Source: Phycomyces nitens
Taxonomy: Eukaryota > Mucoromycota > Mucoromycetes > Mucorales > Phycomycetaceae
Assembly (NCBI GenBank): GCA_022702545.1
Contig: JAHRBC010000005.1
Coordinates: 4,030,001-4,094,000, forward strand
Direction: 5' to 3'
DNA length: 64,000 nucleotides
Program-made: the position numbers and the translations under genes
Shown here: in pieces, positions 21,880 to 33,069 of the stretch
How positions within the stretch are numbered: position 1 is the first letter of the stretch
Layout of the letters: each line of letters opens with the position of its first letter
The notes under the pieces: model-generated
Told to the model about the DNA's origin: nothing
The model's input: the letters and a program-made list of their open reading frames with translations, nothing else
The model's database searches: none

Positions 21880-24800
21880 TCACCCCCTCCCGAAACTGTT
21901 GATAGTCCTCGATCAACCAAAGTAGAGTCCAAGAGAGAAAGTGACAAAGGAGGTGTGGAATCAATAGCAGTTTGATGACGCATTTTGGCATGGGAAGCAG
22001 TGGGGTGGTACCAAGTCTTGCTAAAATCGTCGGATTTTGCAATTTTCAGTCTATCAGCATGGACCCAGGACTTGTAAGGAACTCCTTCAATGGTGGTGAT
22101 CTTGTAAATATTGGTTTCAGGGTTCTTGTCTACCACAATATACGGGCCCATCCAGTTGTATTCGAGTCCAAACTTGTTTTCATGGCGAAGTAACAAATAT
22201 TCACCAATGGCAAATTGATGCGGCTTCATAATCGAATCCCAGCGGTCCTTGTCTTGTTGGCTGATACTGGCTACACGAGTTTCGGCATCTTGACAAGCTT
22301 GACGAAGTTGGCGCAAAAAGGGAAGAGAACTATCAGCCAAAACTTGGGGGTCTTCAGGGAGCGACGAGTCAAGGGATGGTCTTAAGAAATCACCAGGCAA
22401 TCGTGGTTCACGGCCATATGTTAAGAAGAAAGGACTGAACCCAGTAGTACGATGCTTACAGATTCGACAAGCTAACAATGCAGAGTCCAGATACTCGTCC
22501 CAACAATGTATAGCTTCATTAACATATTTGCGCAGCATTTGCTTGAGGATACCATTGAGACGTTCACATTTTCCATTTGTACGAGGGTGAAAAGCAGAAG
22601 TCAACTTGTGGTGGAGCTTGATCTTCTTGATATAATGGGCTAGGATCTGAGACATGAAGTTTGGACCACGGTCTGTTAAAATCTCATCGGGGCAACCAAA
22701 ACGCATCACGATTTCTTCATATAAAAATGTGGCGATTGCTTCACCAGTAGCATCGGGAACAGCACAGGCAATGGGCCAGTTTGTGGCGTAGTCAACAGCA
22801 ACAAGGATCCAGCGGTTTCCATGAGAAGTAGTGGGCAATTCACCGATAAAATCCAGGTGCCAACGAGAGAACGCAGGAGGCACATCCAGAGGTATCATTG
22901 GGGCATGGTGAATATTCCGTTCAGCATTTGAAGCTAATTGACATTCTGGACACTTGGTAAGCCACTCTTGAATTTGATTTCTCATTGCAGGCCACCACCA
23001 ACGTTTCTTCATCAGATCATACACAGTAGTCTCTCCAGCATGACCAAATCCAGTGTGGAAGCTGTTGACCAAATCCGCGCGCTTGGAGAACAGGGCAAAT
23101 CTGATTTCCTGGACGGTATCACCAGTCTTTACAAGTCTGAACACCTTCTGATTCCGAACCACAAAGTTCTTGTGTTGTTTGACGAGGAAGTCTTTAATGT
23201 CTTCTGGCCATTCTTCTTCAGGACGAGCATAGAACTTGGGCCAATCAGCGGTTTCAGAGGTAGGCATGGCATAAAGATAATCAGGCTCCATTGATTCCAC
23301 ATCAGATACAATGCATTCTGGACCATCCAAACGGGAAAGAACATCGGGGACACCATTCTCTTTGCCAGGCTTATACTGAATCACAGGGTCATACAGCTTG
23401 AACTCGGAAATCCATCGCACCAGTCTGGGAGTGGGCTTAACTTGGCTTCTGAAGTACTTGAGTGGAAGATGGTCCGTGAACACCATGAATGGCCTTCCCT
23501 CGATCATGCAACGCCATGTGCGAAGTGCGTGCAAGATTCCGAGTAGCTCACGTTCTTGGGCAGGATATGATCTTTCGGCAGTGGATAACTTCTTCGACTC
23601 ATAAGCCAGCGGCTTCCAGACTCCTTCTTCGTCTTCTTGTAGCAACACAGCACCAACGCCAAAATCAGAAGCATCGGTTTCAATCCAAAACGGTTTGTCC
23701 ATGTCAGGGGCCAAGAGAACGGGAGCGGAACTGAGTTTGTCTTTCAAGACCTCAAAACTAGTTTGGCAAGTATCCGTCCACACAATTGATCGCTTCTTGG
23801 GTCTAACACCTTTGGTCAAATCCGTTAGCGGAGCAGCAATTCCAGCAAAACCAGGTATAAACCGGCGATAATGTTGGGCAAGTCCAATGAACTGTCTGAC
23901 TTCTTGAACATTTGTCAGTGGGGTCCAGTCTTGAATGGTCTTGATCTTCTCGGGGGATGGGAGAATGCCTTGGGATGATACTTGGAAACCCAGAAAAGTG
24001 AGCTCTTTCTTATTGAATTCACACTTCTTCTGGTTTGCTATCAATTTGGCGTCTCTCAGCCAATTCAATACATGGCGGACATGTTTCTCATGCTCTGCTG
24101 GGGTCTTGCTGAAAATCAGGATGTCATCCAGGTAGACCAATGCAAAATCATCGAGACATTCACCAAGAACTTTGTTCATGAGCTACTGGAAGGTAGGCGG
24201 GGCATTGGTTAAACCAAAAGGAAGTACCAGAAACTCATATTGGCCATATCTTGTATTGAAAGCGGTCTTTGGTATATCAGATTGCTGTATGCGGACTTGG
24301 TGGTACCCACTACGCAGGTCTAGGCTTGTGAAATGGTTGGCTCCTTTAAGACGTTCAAGGCACTCATCAATGCGTGGCAGTAGATGATTGTTTCTGATAG
24401 TAACCTTGTTTAACGCTCTGTAATCGACACACATGCACATTTCTCCATTCTTTTTCTTTACAAACAAAATTGGCACACCCCATGGTGATGAACTAGGACA
24501 GATCAAACCAAGGTCCAGTAATTCCTTTAGTTGTTTCTTGAGTTCATCCAGTTCACAAGGGCTCATCTTGAATGGGGGTTTGTTCGTTGGGTAAGCATCT
24601 CCAGTGTTGATTACATGTTGTACATCTCGATCTGGGGGTAAACCAGGTAAACCATCTTGAAAAACGTCGCTGAATTCGTTGACAAGATCAGTCCATTGAG
24701 AATCACTATTGTCGTTGTCCATTTCACCCTTGATATGTAAAAAATAGCATGCAGCCTCCTCCTTCCCAACGAGTTTCTGTACTTGCTTAGCAGAAATCAG

Positions 24801-25451
24801 GTAGTTGAGCTGCGGCTTTATCTTGTGGGAGCCTTGTGGGTGAAGAACAAATTCGATGCCATTACGGTGCAAGTACCAGTTGTCAGATTGCCAGTCAGGA
24901 ATAGGTTTTGCCTGTTGTAACCAAGTTCGGCCAAGAATGAGATCAAACTTTGTAGGAAAAACATAGGCATCAATTGTGTCCATATAGCCATTGAGAGATA
25001 ACAATAGTGTAGCCTTCTGATCAATGTTGATTGTATGACCACCAGCCGTTTTGACAGGACGACCACTGATATTGACAAGGTTCTGAGCTGAGTCGGCGAT
25101 ATGGGGGGAAACATAGTTTGCGCTTGCCCCACTATCGATCAGTACAGAAATCAATGTTTCACTGAGCATAGCAGGGTACAACGGAAGATCTGTGTCTGCG
25201 GCAGCATAAAGTCCTTCGAGAAATGTTTGATCGGCGGTTAAGTATGGGTCAAAGTTATCTTCAATGAGTGTAGGTGTGTCTGGTTCAGATATGGGTACAT
25301 GTATATGCTTTGGTACATCCAGTAACTCAGGATTTTCAGGTACATTGGAAACATAGGGATAGGAATCACAAGTTTCTTTATTAATAGTAGTATAAGGTAT
25401 CTCATTATTTTTACTGGCCTCTGGGGAGGATTTTTCTTCCATGCTACACAA
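21810..25451 (-). pseudogene. Gypsy-1 pol: protease, reverse transcriptase, RNase H, integrase (one stop)
   Basis: Polyprotein that copies and integrates the element. Order: aspartic protease ([11 protein letters not shown] near residue 107), reverse transcriptase ([21 protein letters not shown] catalytic box), RNase H (ETDASDFGVGAVL, FTDHLPLKYF), integrase HHCC (HTGFGHAG, CPECQ) and DDE core (WHLDFIGELP, LTDRGPNF, NGKCERLNG), then a C-terminal module (MGPYIVVDKNPETNIYKIT). One TAG at 24183-24185 breaks it between TFQ and LMNKVL; a CAG-to-TAG transition would explain it. The frame continues across the polypurine tract and ends inside the 3' LTR. Pol starts in the -1 frame relative to gag, overlapping the gag stop near 25463. 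Confidence 0.95.
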
Positions 25452-25462
25452 CCGACCTCCCG

Positions 25463-25789
25463 TTACGGTTGTGCCTCGTGAAAACCCTGCTTCTTGCGGT
25501 TCTCCTCATCCAACTGCTTTATGGCGGCCAAACGTTGGCAACACTGTCTCTGCATGTGTCCGGCCTTGTTGCACCAGTGGCAGATCACCTCGGAGCGGTT
25601 GTAGGTAGGTCTCCTTGGCTGGAACCGGCGTCGGGAATCAATGGCATCAAGCTCCATGGGTACTGGTTCCTGCATTCTGTACTGTTGCTGGTACTGATAC
25701 TGTTGCTGGTACTGCTGTGGCTGAGGCTGGTACTGCTGCGGCTGCTGGTAATATACTTGTGGGTGTCCAAGCTGTCTGCTACTTTCATA
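25463..25789 (-). pseudogene. Gypsy-1 gag, C-terminal part (nucleocapsid)
   Basis: Continues the gag frame after CACTA-1: AQTYESSRQL is restored across 32206/25789 when the transposon and one ATA are removed. It contains a glutamine/tyrosine-rich tract (repeats of QQY, about 25 residues, encoded by 25672-25750) and one zinc knuckle CHWCNKAGHMQRQC, followed by a charged tail and TAA at 25463-25465. Gag packages the element RNA; the knuckle binds nucleic acid. Disrupted by the transposon insertion. Confidence 0.9.
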
Positions 25790-26022
25790 CACTGCAAAAA
25801 TGGTGTTAAATCAATGATTAATTGTGGGGTGTTATTATCAATAACAGTATATGAAAAATTGCAACTCAGGGAAAATCCTTTGGTTAGTATCATTGACAGA
25901 TATAAGCATGTCTTATTGGTTAGATAGATTACGGAGTACCTGAAAGTAATAATAAAACTATAAAGGAACTGGCAATAAACTACTGCTATTATATATTCTC
26001 TTTTGATATAAACCCAAAAAAA

Positions 26023-29000
26023 ATGTTTGCCATTCCCAATGCTAATGAAGTTGAATGCCGATGCTCGAAATGCGTATGCAATCCTGCTGGCTACATGATC
26101 ACTGCCAAAAGAACTGCCAAGCGTCATGCTCAGAGTGACAAAGACAGAGAATTGGATAGAAATATCAACCGTAAATAAAATGGCAATTATATAGTGTGGG
26201 CTATAATATTAATAATATTTTAAATAGTCTTGCCCGTCCAACAAAGCAGTGTTGATGTGGACATGGAAGCAATTCAATTTGAAGAGGACATTGAATGTAC
26301 ATAGTATTTTATTTTTTATACTCAATATACACTTTACTTATGCTCGGTTTTAATAGATGACAGTTACTCTAATGATGTACCATCATCCATGGAATATCCC
26401 GATGGGTTCTTACCTCTTTCGGCCGAAGATTTTCTTTTTGGAACAGATGAGCTCATTGAAGAATATTCATCTGAGCATGAATCGTCTGATGAAGATGCCG
26501 AGGAAGAAGAGGCCGAGCAGAGTGAAGGTCAGCAATAAACAAAAATGTTGATAGTACCTTTGAATAAAGAAAGATATTAATATTTAATTATCATTAATAC
26601 TCACAGAGAGTTCAGCCAATCTTCCTGAAGATCCATGGCATAGATTGATAGCCATCTTCCTTGTCATGTTCATTTCTTCTTTTGTTGTTGATGAGGGTGC
26701 CGTGATATTGATCTCTTTCATTAATGCAATCCTTGAGCACTATGAGGAATGTCAGGAACCGATCTGGACAGGAGCAAGGGCAGAGAAAACAGACAGAGAA
26801 ATGTAGATAGATTCCTTTATTAAAGAAGTTGTTCACTTGATCTTTCTATGATCAAGCTCTACTGGTATTTATATGAATATGTTTATGTCTGCTATTTATA
26901 AAAGATAATTATGATTGGTGTTATAAGTGTTCTGTCTATGGGAATGAATACAATAGTTTGATTGGTCAGAGAGTATTAAAGACGGAATCAGTTATGATTG
27001 GTCTAAAGGTCAAGACCAATTGGAGGTTCCTTACAGGGAAAGCTTCAGACTCCCAACGAGTATTCCCGGTTTAAAGAAGATGACTGGATACAGTGCTATG
27101 ACAAGTGGTGTGTCAACATTTGTTGCATGCAGTGATTGTCACACTCTGTATAAAAGCAATAGTGAAGTACCTACTTGTTGTACTGGAAAGAAACTTGGCC
27201 GCCAGAACGAATGTGGAAACAGTCTGTTTAAGTCTGGAATTAGTAATGGATTGACTGCAAAGCGCACTTTTGTCTACAACTCGTTGAAAACAGCCTTGAC
27301 AAAGCTTTTCAAGCAACCCAATTTTGAAACTGCCATCAACATGTGGAATCGTGGTCCAAAGGTTCCTGGCACCATGTTTGATGTATATGATGGAAAGATG
27401 TGGAAGGAGTTTGTGGATGAGGACGGCATGCAGTTTGTTGCCAGAGAGAGATCGTTGTTGTTGACTCTTAACATCGATTGGTTCCAGCCTTTTGATGGGG
27501 TAACTTATTCTTGCAGTGCGATATATCTTACCATCAACAATTTGCCAAGAGACGAGTGCAATAAGATGGAAAACGTGATTCTCGTTGGGCTCATGCCAGG
27601 TCCCAAAGAAGCAAGCACAGCCGAAATCAACAACTACCTGCACCCCCTTGTTAATGAGCTCGAGGAGCTGTACACTGGTATCAGTATTGATACATACAGT
27701 CGTTCTGGTGCTTTGGTTCGTGCTGCTCTCCTGATGGTTGCATGCGACATACCTGCTGCAAGAAAGACCTGTGGCTTCACTTCCCACAACAGCAGAAACA
27801 CATGTCATAAGTGCAATTGTCACTTTTTCCGTTTTGAAGGGACTTCGATTGTTGACTATTCTGGGTTCAACTCTTCAGAGTGGATTGGCCATACAAAAGA
27901 GGAGAACCGCCAGCATGCCACCATGTGGAAAAATGCAAGAACTTTGGTGGAGAGAAAGCAGCTGGAAGTTGAGAATGGAGTGCGGTGGTCTGAGCTTCAC
28001 AGACTTGCCTATTTTGAACCAGTCAGGGCAACAATTGTGGACCCAATGCACAATCTTTTCCTTGGAATGGCCAAGCGCATGATGGAAAAGTGGATCCTGT
28101 GTGGTCATCTCGATGACAATGATCTTTGTGAGATGCAGGTTGAGGCGAACACTATCACATTGCCTTTGGAATACGCCAGCCTCACCACCAAAATTGCAAA
28201 GGGATTTCCATTCATGAAGGCAGATGAATGGAAATCATGGTGCTTAATTTACTCGCCTGTTGTATTGAAGGGACGGCTAGAAGATGATCTGTTTGCCAAC
28301 TGGATCGAGTTTGTTGATGCCTGCCGGTTATTGACAAAACCAACAATAACTGAAGAAGAGATTGAGCTTGCTCATGGTAGTCTGGAGAGATTCTGCGGTG
28401 GTTGTGAAGAATTGTACAAGCATGACGTCCTGTCTCCAAACATGCACCTTCACCTCCATTTAAAAGAGACAATTAACGATTTCGGGCCCATTTATGGATA
28501 TTGGCTGTTCAGCTTTGAACGATACAATGGACTTGTCAAAGGCTTCAACACCAATCGTAAAGCTGGTTTCGAAAAGACATACATAAATAAGTTCGTTCAA
28601 AGTGGTTCCAAAGGCGACTTTTACCAAGCTCATCTCGCCACCATCACCAGCCCAAGTCATCTTGCTCTGTTTAACAGACTGTCTCCCGCCACTGTGTTTG
28701 TGCCTCAGCAAAATAGGCTGTCAATCTTCTCTCTCCCTGCCTTTTTGGAATCAGCAATGAATCCAACAAAGCAAACGTTTGGCAATGAGCCCCTTCCGTC
28801 ATCTGCCTTGCCATTGGTTTTGAAAGCACCAACAACGATGAGAAAACTTGAGTATGACTGCCTGCTGAAGTACTACAAGATGGAGTATGCCGATGACAAT
28901 CTTTGCAGTGCAAAAAACATGATTAGAAATGCACACTTTGTCAATGACAGGATCCAGAAGTTTACCTCGATAAATCTTCTTGGACAAGTCTATAAAGGCA

Positions 29001-29380
29001 GTGAGGGGGCAAACGCAAGAGGTTCATACATCCAGGCAATGTATATTGAGAAAAATGGTGATTCTGGAGAGATATACGCTGGTTGTATTAAATATCTTTT
29101 CGTCCACAATTTTTCGCCAACCCCTACTCCTGCCAACTTTCTTGCACGCCTTAATCCCCAGCATGTTTTTGCTTTTGTTGAGTGGTATGAAATCCCTTAC
29201 CATCAACCAAGAATCAACCAGGGTATTGAGCTGTATAAGCCAACTTTCCAAAAGTATAACTACGATAACATTTTGCCTGTACATCGTATCCTTTCACTAA
29301 TTGCAATCAGCAATCAAGCTTCTGGTCATGGTACAGCCAAAGTTCTTGTCATTCCCTTGCCTAGAAAGCTTTATGCTTAG
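26023..29380 (+). pseudogene. CACTA-1 transposase (Tnp2-type), interrupted by a 286-bp insert
   Basis: Four exons: 26023-26170, 26228-26296, 26357-26527 and 26607-29380, with phases that join without a stop. Without the insert the protein would be 956 residues. Exon 1 encodes a Cys/His module (CRCSKCVCN ... RTAKRHAQ). Exons 2-3 are acidic and contain FLPLSAEDFLFGTDE. Exon 4 starts with EDPWHRL and a hydrophobic stretch (IFLVMFISSFVVDEG), then FRLPTSIPGLKK and a Cys-rich SDCH...C...C region. The Tnp2 core follows: NIDWFQPFDGVTYSC, LMPGPKEAS, DPMHNLFLGMAKR, LSPNMHLHLHLKE and GYWLFSFERYNG. The only break I see is the insert at 26750-27035, which splits YEE and SFRLP. Confidence 0.93.
26750..27035. 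repeat. Solo LTR-like insert in the CACTA-1 transposase exon
   Basis: 286 bases starting TGTCAGGAACC and ending GGTTCCTTACA, with near-identical 5-base flanks AGGAA (26745-26749) and GGGAA (27036-27040). The homologous exon in CACTA-2 has no such sequence at this point. TG...CA ends and a 4-5 base duplication favour a solo LTR; the matching ends could also suit a small inverted-repeat element. Confidence 0.75.
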
Positions 29381-29502
29381 ACTTCTTTTTCTTTTTTATT
29401 ATTATTATTATTATCTTTCACTATCTTATATAAAACATACAATACTTGTGTATTCAAAACAATATTAATGAAAGTATAGGAATGAGAGATGCAAGTAATT
29501 GT

Positions 29503-30688
29503 TTATTCACGTTTTGTCCATGTAGGCATTTTGGCTACTAAGCCACGAGGAATTGCTTTTGATACAACTATGTGATGGTGAGCCTTCAGTTGGCCTGTTC
29601 TCTTTCCCAAATCACTTATTGCAAGAGTATCGAGAAAGTCAAAGAACTCATTCAACTATCCAAATATTTTCTTTGTTAAACATATAATAAAAGTGGAAAT
29701 ATATGTTATAGCTACCTCATCACTTCGCCAGCTTGGGCAAAGCACTGTTACAGTTGTGTCTGTATCACTTTCATCATCAGACATGACATCTCTATAAAAG
29801 ACGCCACTGTAGTCTCTCCCAAACTTTTCGATGGAGGCGGCCTTGTGTTTGGCAAATGTTCTCTTCCATCTCTTGAAGAGCTAAAAAATATAATGATAAA
29901 TATATTTATGTTTCTCTTATTTTTTATAGAGCCACCTACGTCTGTCTTGCGATTGCCTCTTCTGTTTGCCTCTTTTTTTGCTAGTTTGCCTTCCAACGAG
30001 AGCTTGCTGTTGGCCATGCAGTTGTAATAGTTGTTAACTATCATACCACATAGTTCTTTTGTCGGAACAAAAGCAGACTCACTCTGGCCACGCAGATACA
30101 CCAACAAGTCATCTGCCACACCCTTGTTGACCTCATCAGACAACCCAACACTGACATCCCAAGTCATCTTTGCGTCATTCTCACTTATTTTTTGGAGATC
30201 ATCAGTGTTGAGATTCATGTTTCTGAGGCGATCACAAATGAGTTTCTAGTTTATATTGATTAATAATGATTCAAGCAGTGTTTACTTTTAATATTTACCG
30301 AGATCTTTGGGTTTCTGCTGTTGCCAACAACATCTCGCAGTTGGATCTCAAAATGACCACTCTGGATAGCCTGTGGACCGGCCAACTGAGGAGCTTCTTG
30401 TCTCTTCATTGCATCGAAAACAAGACCATCCACGGAAGTTATCATCTTGCTTCCACTATCCTTGAGTGTGCCGACATCATTGCACATGGTTGTCATTTTT
30501 TTATCCAAGGTGGACAAGAGGTTGACTATGTTATCAAATTCCTCTCTGGAAACTCCAACAACATCTTGTCTAGGAGCAAGAGAAGGACGAACAGGTCCTA
30601 CACAGCCATTGGTGACAGTATTGATCAATGGTCTGGACATTGATCCATTTGCAGATGCATTTCTGGCGGTATTGATTCTTGGTGTCAT
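29503..30688 (-). CDS. CACTA-1 accessory protein, unknown function
   Basis: Convergent with the transposase. Four exons, approximately 30299-30688, 29936-30246, 29718-29880 and 29503-29657. Exon 1 gives a Ser/Arg-rich start and a possible coiled segment (EEFDNIVNLLSTLDKKMTTM). Exon 2 holds the best conserved part, TWDVSVGLSDEVN ... IVNNYYN ... KKEANRRGNRKTD. Exon 3 has LFKRWKRTFAKHK and RDVMSDDESDT ... CPSWRSDE. Exon 4 ends PTWTKRE and TAA. Homologues lie in the same place in CACTA-2 and CACTA-3. The basic NRRGNRK patch and the position beside a transposase suggest a DNA-binding helper, similar in role to a TnpA; this is inference. I do not recognise a known family. Confidence 0.75.
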
Positions 30689-30699
30689 TTTCTTAATTA

Positions 30700-32202
30700 T
30701 TCAATAAATAAATCAGCATATATAATGTATTTTGATAGCCCATTATGAACTTACATGATAAAGAAGATGATGGTTAGCTTTATTGAAAGAGTAAAGAAGT
30801 ATATATAGATATTAATAAGAATATAAGAGACTCTATTATACGTTGTCTATAAACCATGACGGAGTCAAATTCCTATTAATATATAGACCAAAACCTTTTT
30901 CTTGGACACTTTCAATGTATAATTAACATGACTCTCCAATTTCAAAGCAAGAGAGAATGACCATGCGTATTTCAGGGGGCATAGATATTTTAATAATTAT
31001 TTTTATTTTCTATTCTTTTATTCCTTTTCTGCTCTTTAACACTATGTAAGTATATCATCTAAAATTCTCACATCTTACATTATATACACATAGGGTACCA
31101 AACATCAGATTTCTTTTATACAAAAGGTAATTACTATCAATCATATTCTTTACACGGTCATGTCTCTTATCATAATATTTTCAAATAGCTGCAACTTGCC
31201 ATGATATCATTTTATAATCCATGTTTATCAAAAAAGTTATTATTGCACCCATGTATGTATTTCTTCCTTTCTTTACTTTCTCATTTATAAAAAAGACATT
31301 GCTCTAACATGATTGCAGTTTACATTGTATACTCTTAGTAAACCAAATATCCATTTATTCAACTGCCAAAGGTATGTATTTTGAACTATTTCTCTTGTTA
31401 AAAATATTTTTCTAATATTAATTATAGTATATCCATGCCCAAATGTATCCATTATTACAAGCATATGAATATATATTGGCTTGTTTATATCAGTATACTC
31501 TTGTTTCTTTCATTTAATGAAATACCCGATTGCCAAGTAAGTACCTTGCCTTTCAACTCTATCAAATGCTATAACAAAATTCTAAAATGCGCTCTTTTAC
31601 TCAATTGCTAGACTATAAAACTTGGTCAGGTAAATATAATTGGAATCCATGTTCTTCAGGTAGGAAATAAAATATGGTCTGCAAGAACCATTAGACGTAT
31701 TATTAGAATAAGACCATGTAGTCCAGATCAAGAGATTATATTACTGCTAGTGCTTTTACAAATAAAAATATTATAATAAAATATACAAAATTATTATATC
31801 CTACCAAAACAAAATCAATATCAAATGTGTTTTTTTAAAAATCTGATCAATACCAGGTGTTGTTGAAGCAATTGATCCAATAAAATGAATCAATAGGCAG
31901 CCGAAACCACCTAGAATTGAGAAAATAACAGCCCTCTTGAATCCAGGTGGTTTATAAATGGTTTTTTAGTAGTCTATATTTGTAATTTTACAGATACTTG
32001 GCTTTCAATTAAGGTTCGCACACAGATAATATACCTAAGCTCCCTTTCATAATGACAAAGTAATCAATACCATTTGGGCAAAAATCCAATATTATGTCAG
32101 CTAGGTATTCTATAATATTATGCTGTCAAGCATTATTATGTTACATAATATCCCAATAACCAACACCTGTTATTTCCATGATTTGCATATATTTTTCCAG
32201 TG
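30700..32202 (+). other. CACTA-1 right region: AT-rich, micro-exon-like, no firm gene
   Basis: From an ATG at 30963 a hydrophobic segment (MRISGGIDILIIIFIF) runs to GTAAGT at 31045, then short segments alternate with TAG acceptors and GTAATT/GTATGT/GTAAGT donors to about 31860. This would be transcribed away from the accessory gene, toward the transposon end. The rest to 32202 is AT-rich and should contain the subterminal transposase-binding sequence. Coding is unproven. Confidence 0.35.
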
Positions 32203-32205
32203 ATA

Positions 32206-33006
32206 TGTCTGTGCCATCTGCATTGCTTCGTCCACATCGATAGGTGTCAGAGTGATGACATGGAGTCTAACATCTTGCTGCAGACCACGTACAAATCGGT
32301 CCTGTGCCTCTTTGTTTGTCATTGTTGGTATTTCTAACTGAATGTTTCGAAATTCATCAACATATTCCAGAACGGATCTGGTCTGGGAAAGGCTTGCCAA
32401 TCGGTCCCTGGCAGAACGAAGAGTGTGGGCAGGACGGAATTCATCAACAATGGCCTCCTTGAATGGCTTCCAGGCAGAGGGATATGTTGGTTTATGCTCC
32501 ATGCATTGCCACCAGACATTGGCACGGCCTCGAAGTAAGTTCACAGCATACAACATGGTCTTTTCTGCGGTGAACTCATAGTACTCCATGTAACGTTCTA
32601 CTGTTCTCAACCAGCCATCCAAAATCATTGCAGATCGTTCACCATGGTAACACTCGGGTTGGCAGATGCGTTCTCCACTGGGTTTCTGGTTTGCAATAGC
32701 ATGCTTGAAGGCGTCGGCCATGGTGTTGGCTATTTCTGTCATATCGGGACTTTTTGACATAGCTTCAGGGTTTCCGGTTAACGTGGCAACAAGATTCTTT
32801 GTGTGTTTTGACCAGTGTTCTTCTCTTTTTTGAGTGGATGGTATTCTCTGCTCACTAGACAAGAATGGTATTGTTCGGCTTGACTTGTAACTTGCCACTA
32901 AGTTTTCAGGTAATGCTGCTTGGACTCATTCTTCGATCTCAAAGCGCTGCTTTTCTTTGTTGGTATATTCTTTCTTGTCTTCAACAGATTGTCTTTCTGG
33001 ATTCAT
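32206..33006 (-). pseudogene. Gypsy-1 gag, N-terminal part (capsid)
   Basis: ATG at 33004-33006 starts a Gln/Glu/Lys-rich leader. A TGA at 32926-32928 lies after FEIEE and the frame then continues without a break; CGA-to-TGA would explain it. The retrotransposon gag domain is clear: ILDGWLRTVERYMEYY, TAEKTMLYAVNLLRGRANVWW, FKEAIVDEFRP and SQTRSVLEYVDEFRNIQLEIP, then DRFVRGLQQDVR. It is cut at AQTY by CACTA-1 and resumes at 25789. Confidence 0.92.
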
Positions 33007-33029
33007 AGAGTATTCTTGAGGAGGATCGT

Positions 33030-33047
33030 TAAGCTTCAGCTACCAAT
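33030..33047 (-). promoter_or_regulatory. Gypsy-1 primer binding site
   Basis: In element sense, directly inside the 5' LTR end (33048), the sequence is AT then TGGTAGCTGAAGC. TGG two bases after the LTR is the usual start of a site that pairs with the CCA end of a tRNA. I cannot say which tRNA. Confidence 0.6.
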
Positions 33048-33069
33048 TGTCGTTCCTGATCTAGGCTAT
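33048..33069 (-). repeat. Gypsy-1 5' LTR, inner 22 bases
   Basis: TGTCGTTCCTGATCTAGG then CTAT, followed directly by Gypsy-2. The LTR continues at 45504. Confidence 0.93.

Larger units (their letters stand above)
25790..32202 (+). mobile_element. CACTA-1 DNA transposon (EnSpm/CACTA type), 6413 bp
   Basis: Ends CACTGCAAAAAT (25790) and ATTTTTCCAGTG (ending 32202, one base different), with 3-base ATA duplications at 25787-25789 and 32203-32205. Inserted in the gag gene of Gypsy-1. It holds a Tnp2-type transposase on the plus strand, a convergent accessory gene on the minus strand, and about 1.5 kb without a firm gene at the right end. CACTA superfamily membership follows from the ends, the 3-base duplication and the transposase. 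Confidence 0.95.

Noticed and set aside
27113..27823. 236-codon minus-strand ORF opposite the CACTA-1 transposase
   Set aside because: Shadow of a strongly conserved coding strand; partial shadows at the same place in CACTA-2 and CACTA-3 follow from the codon pattern.
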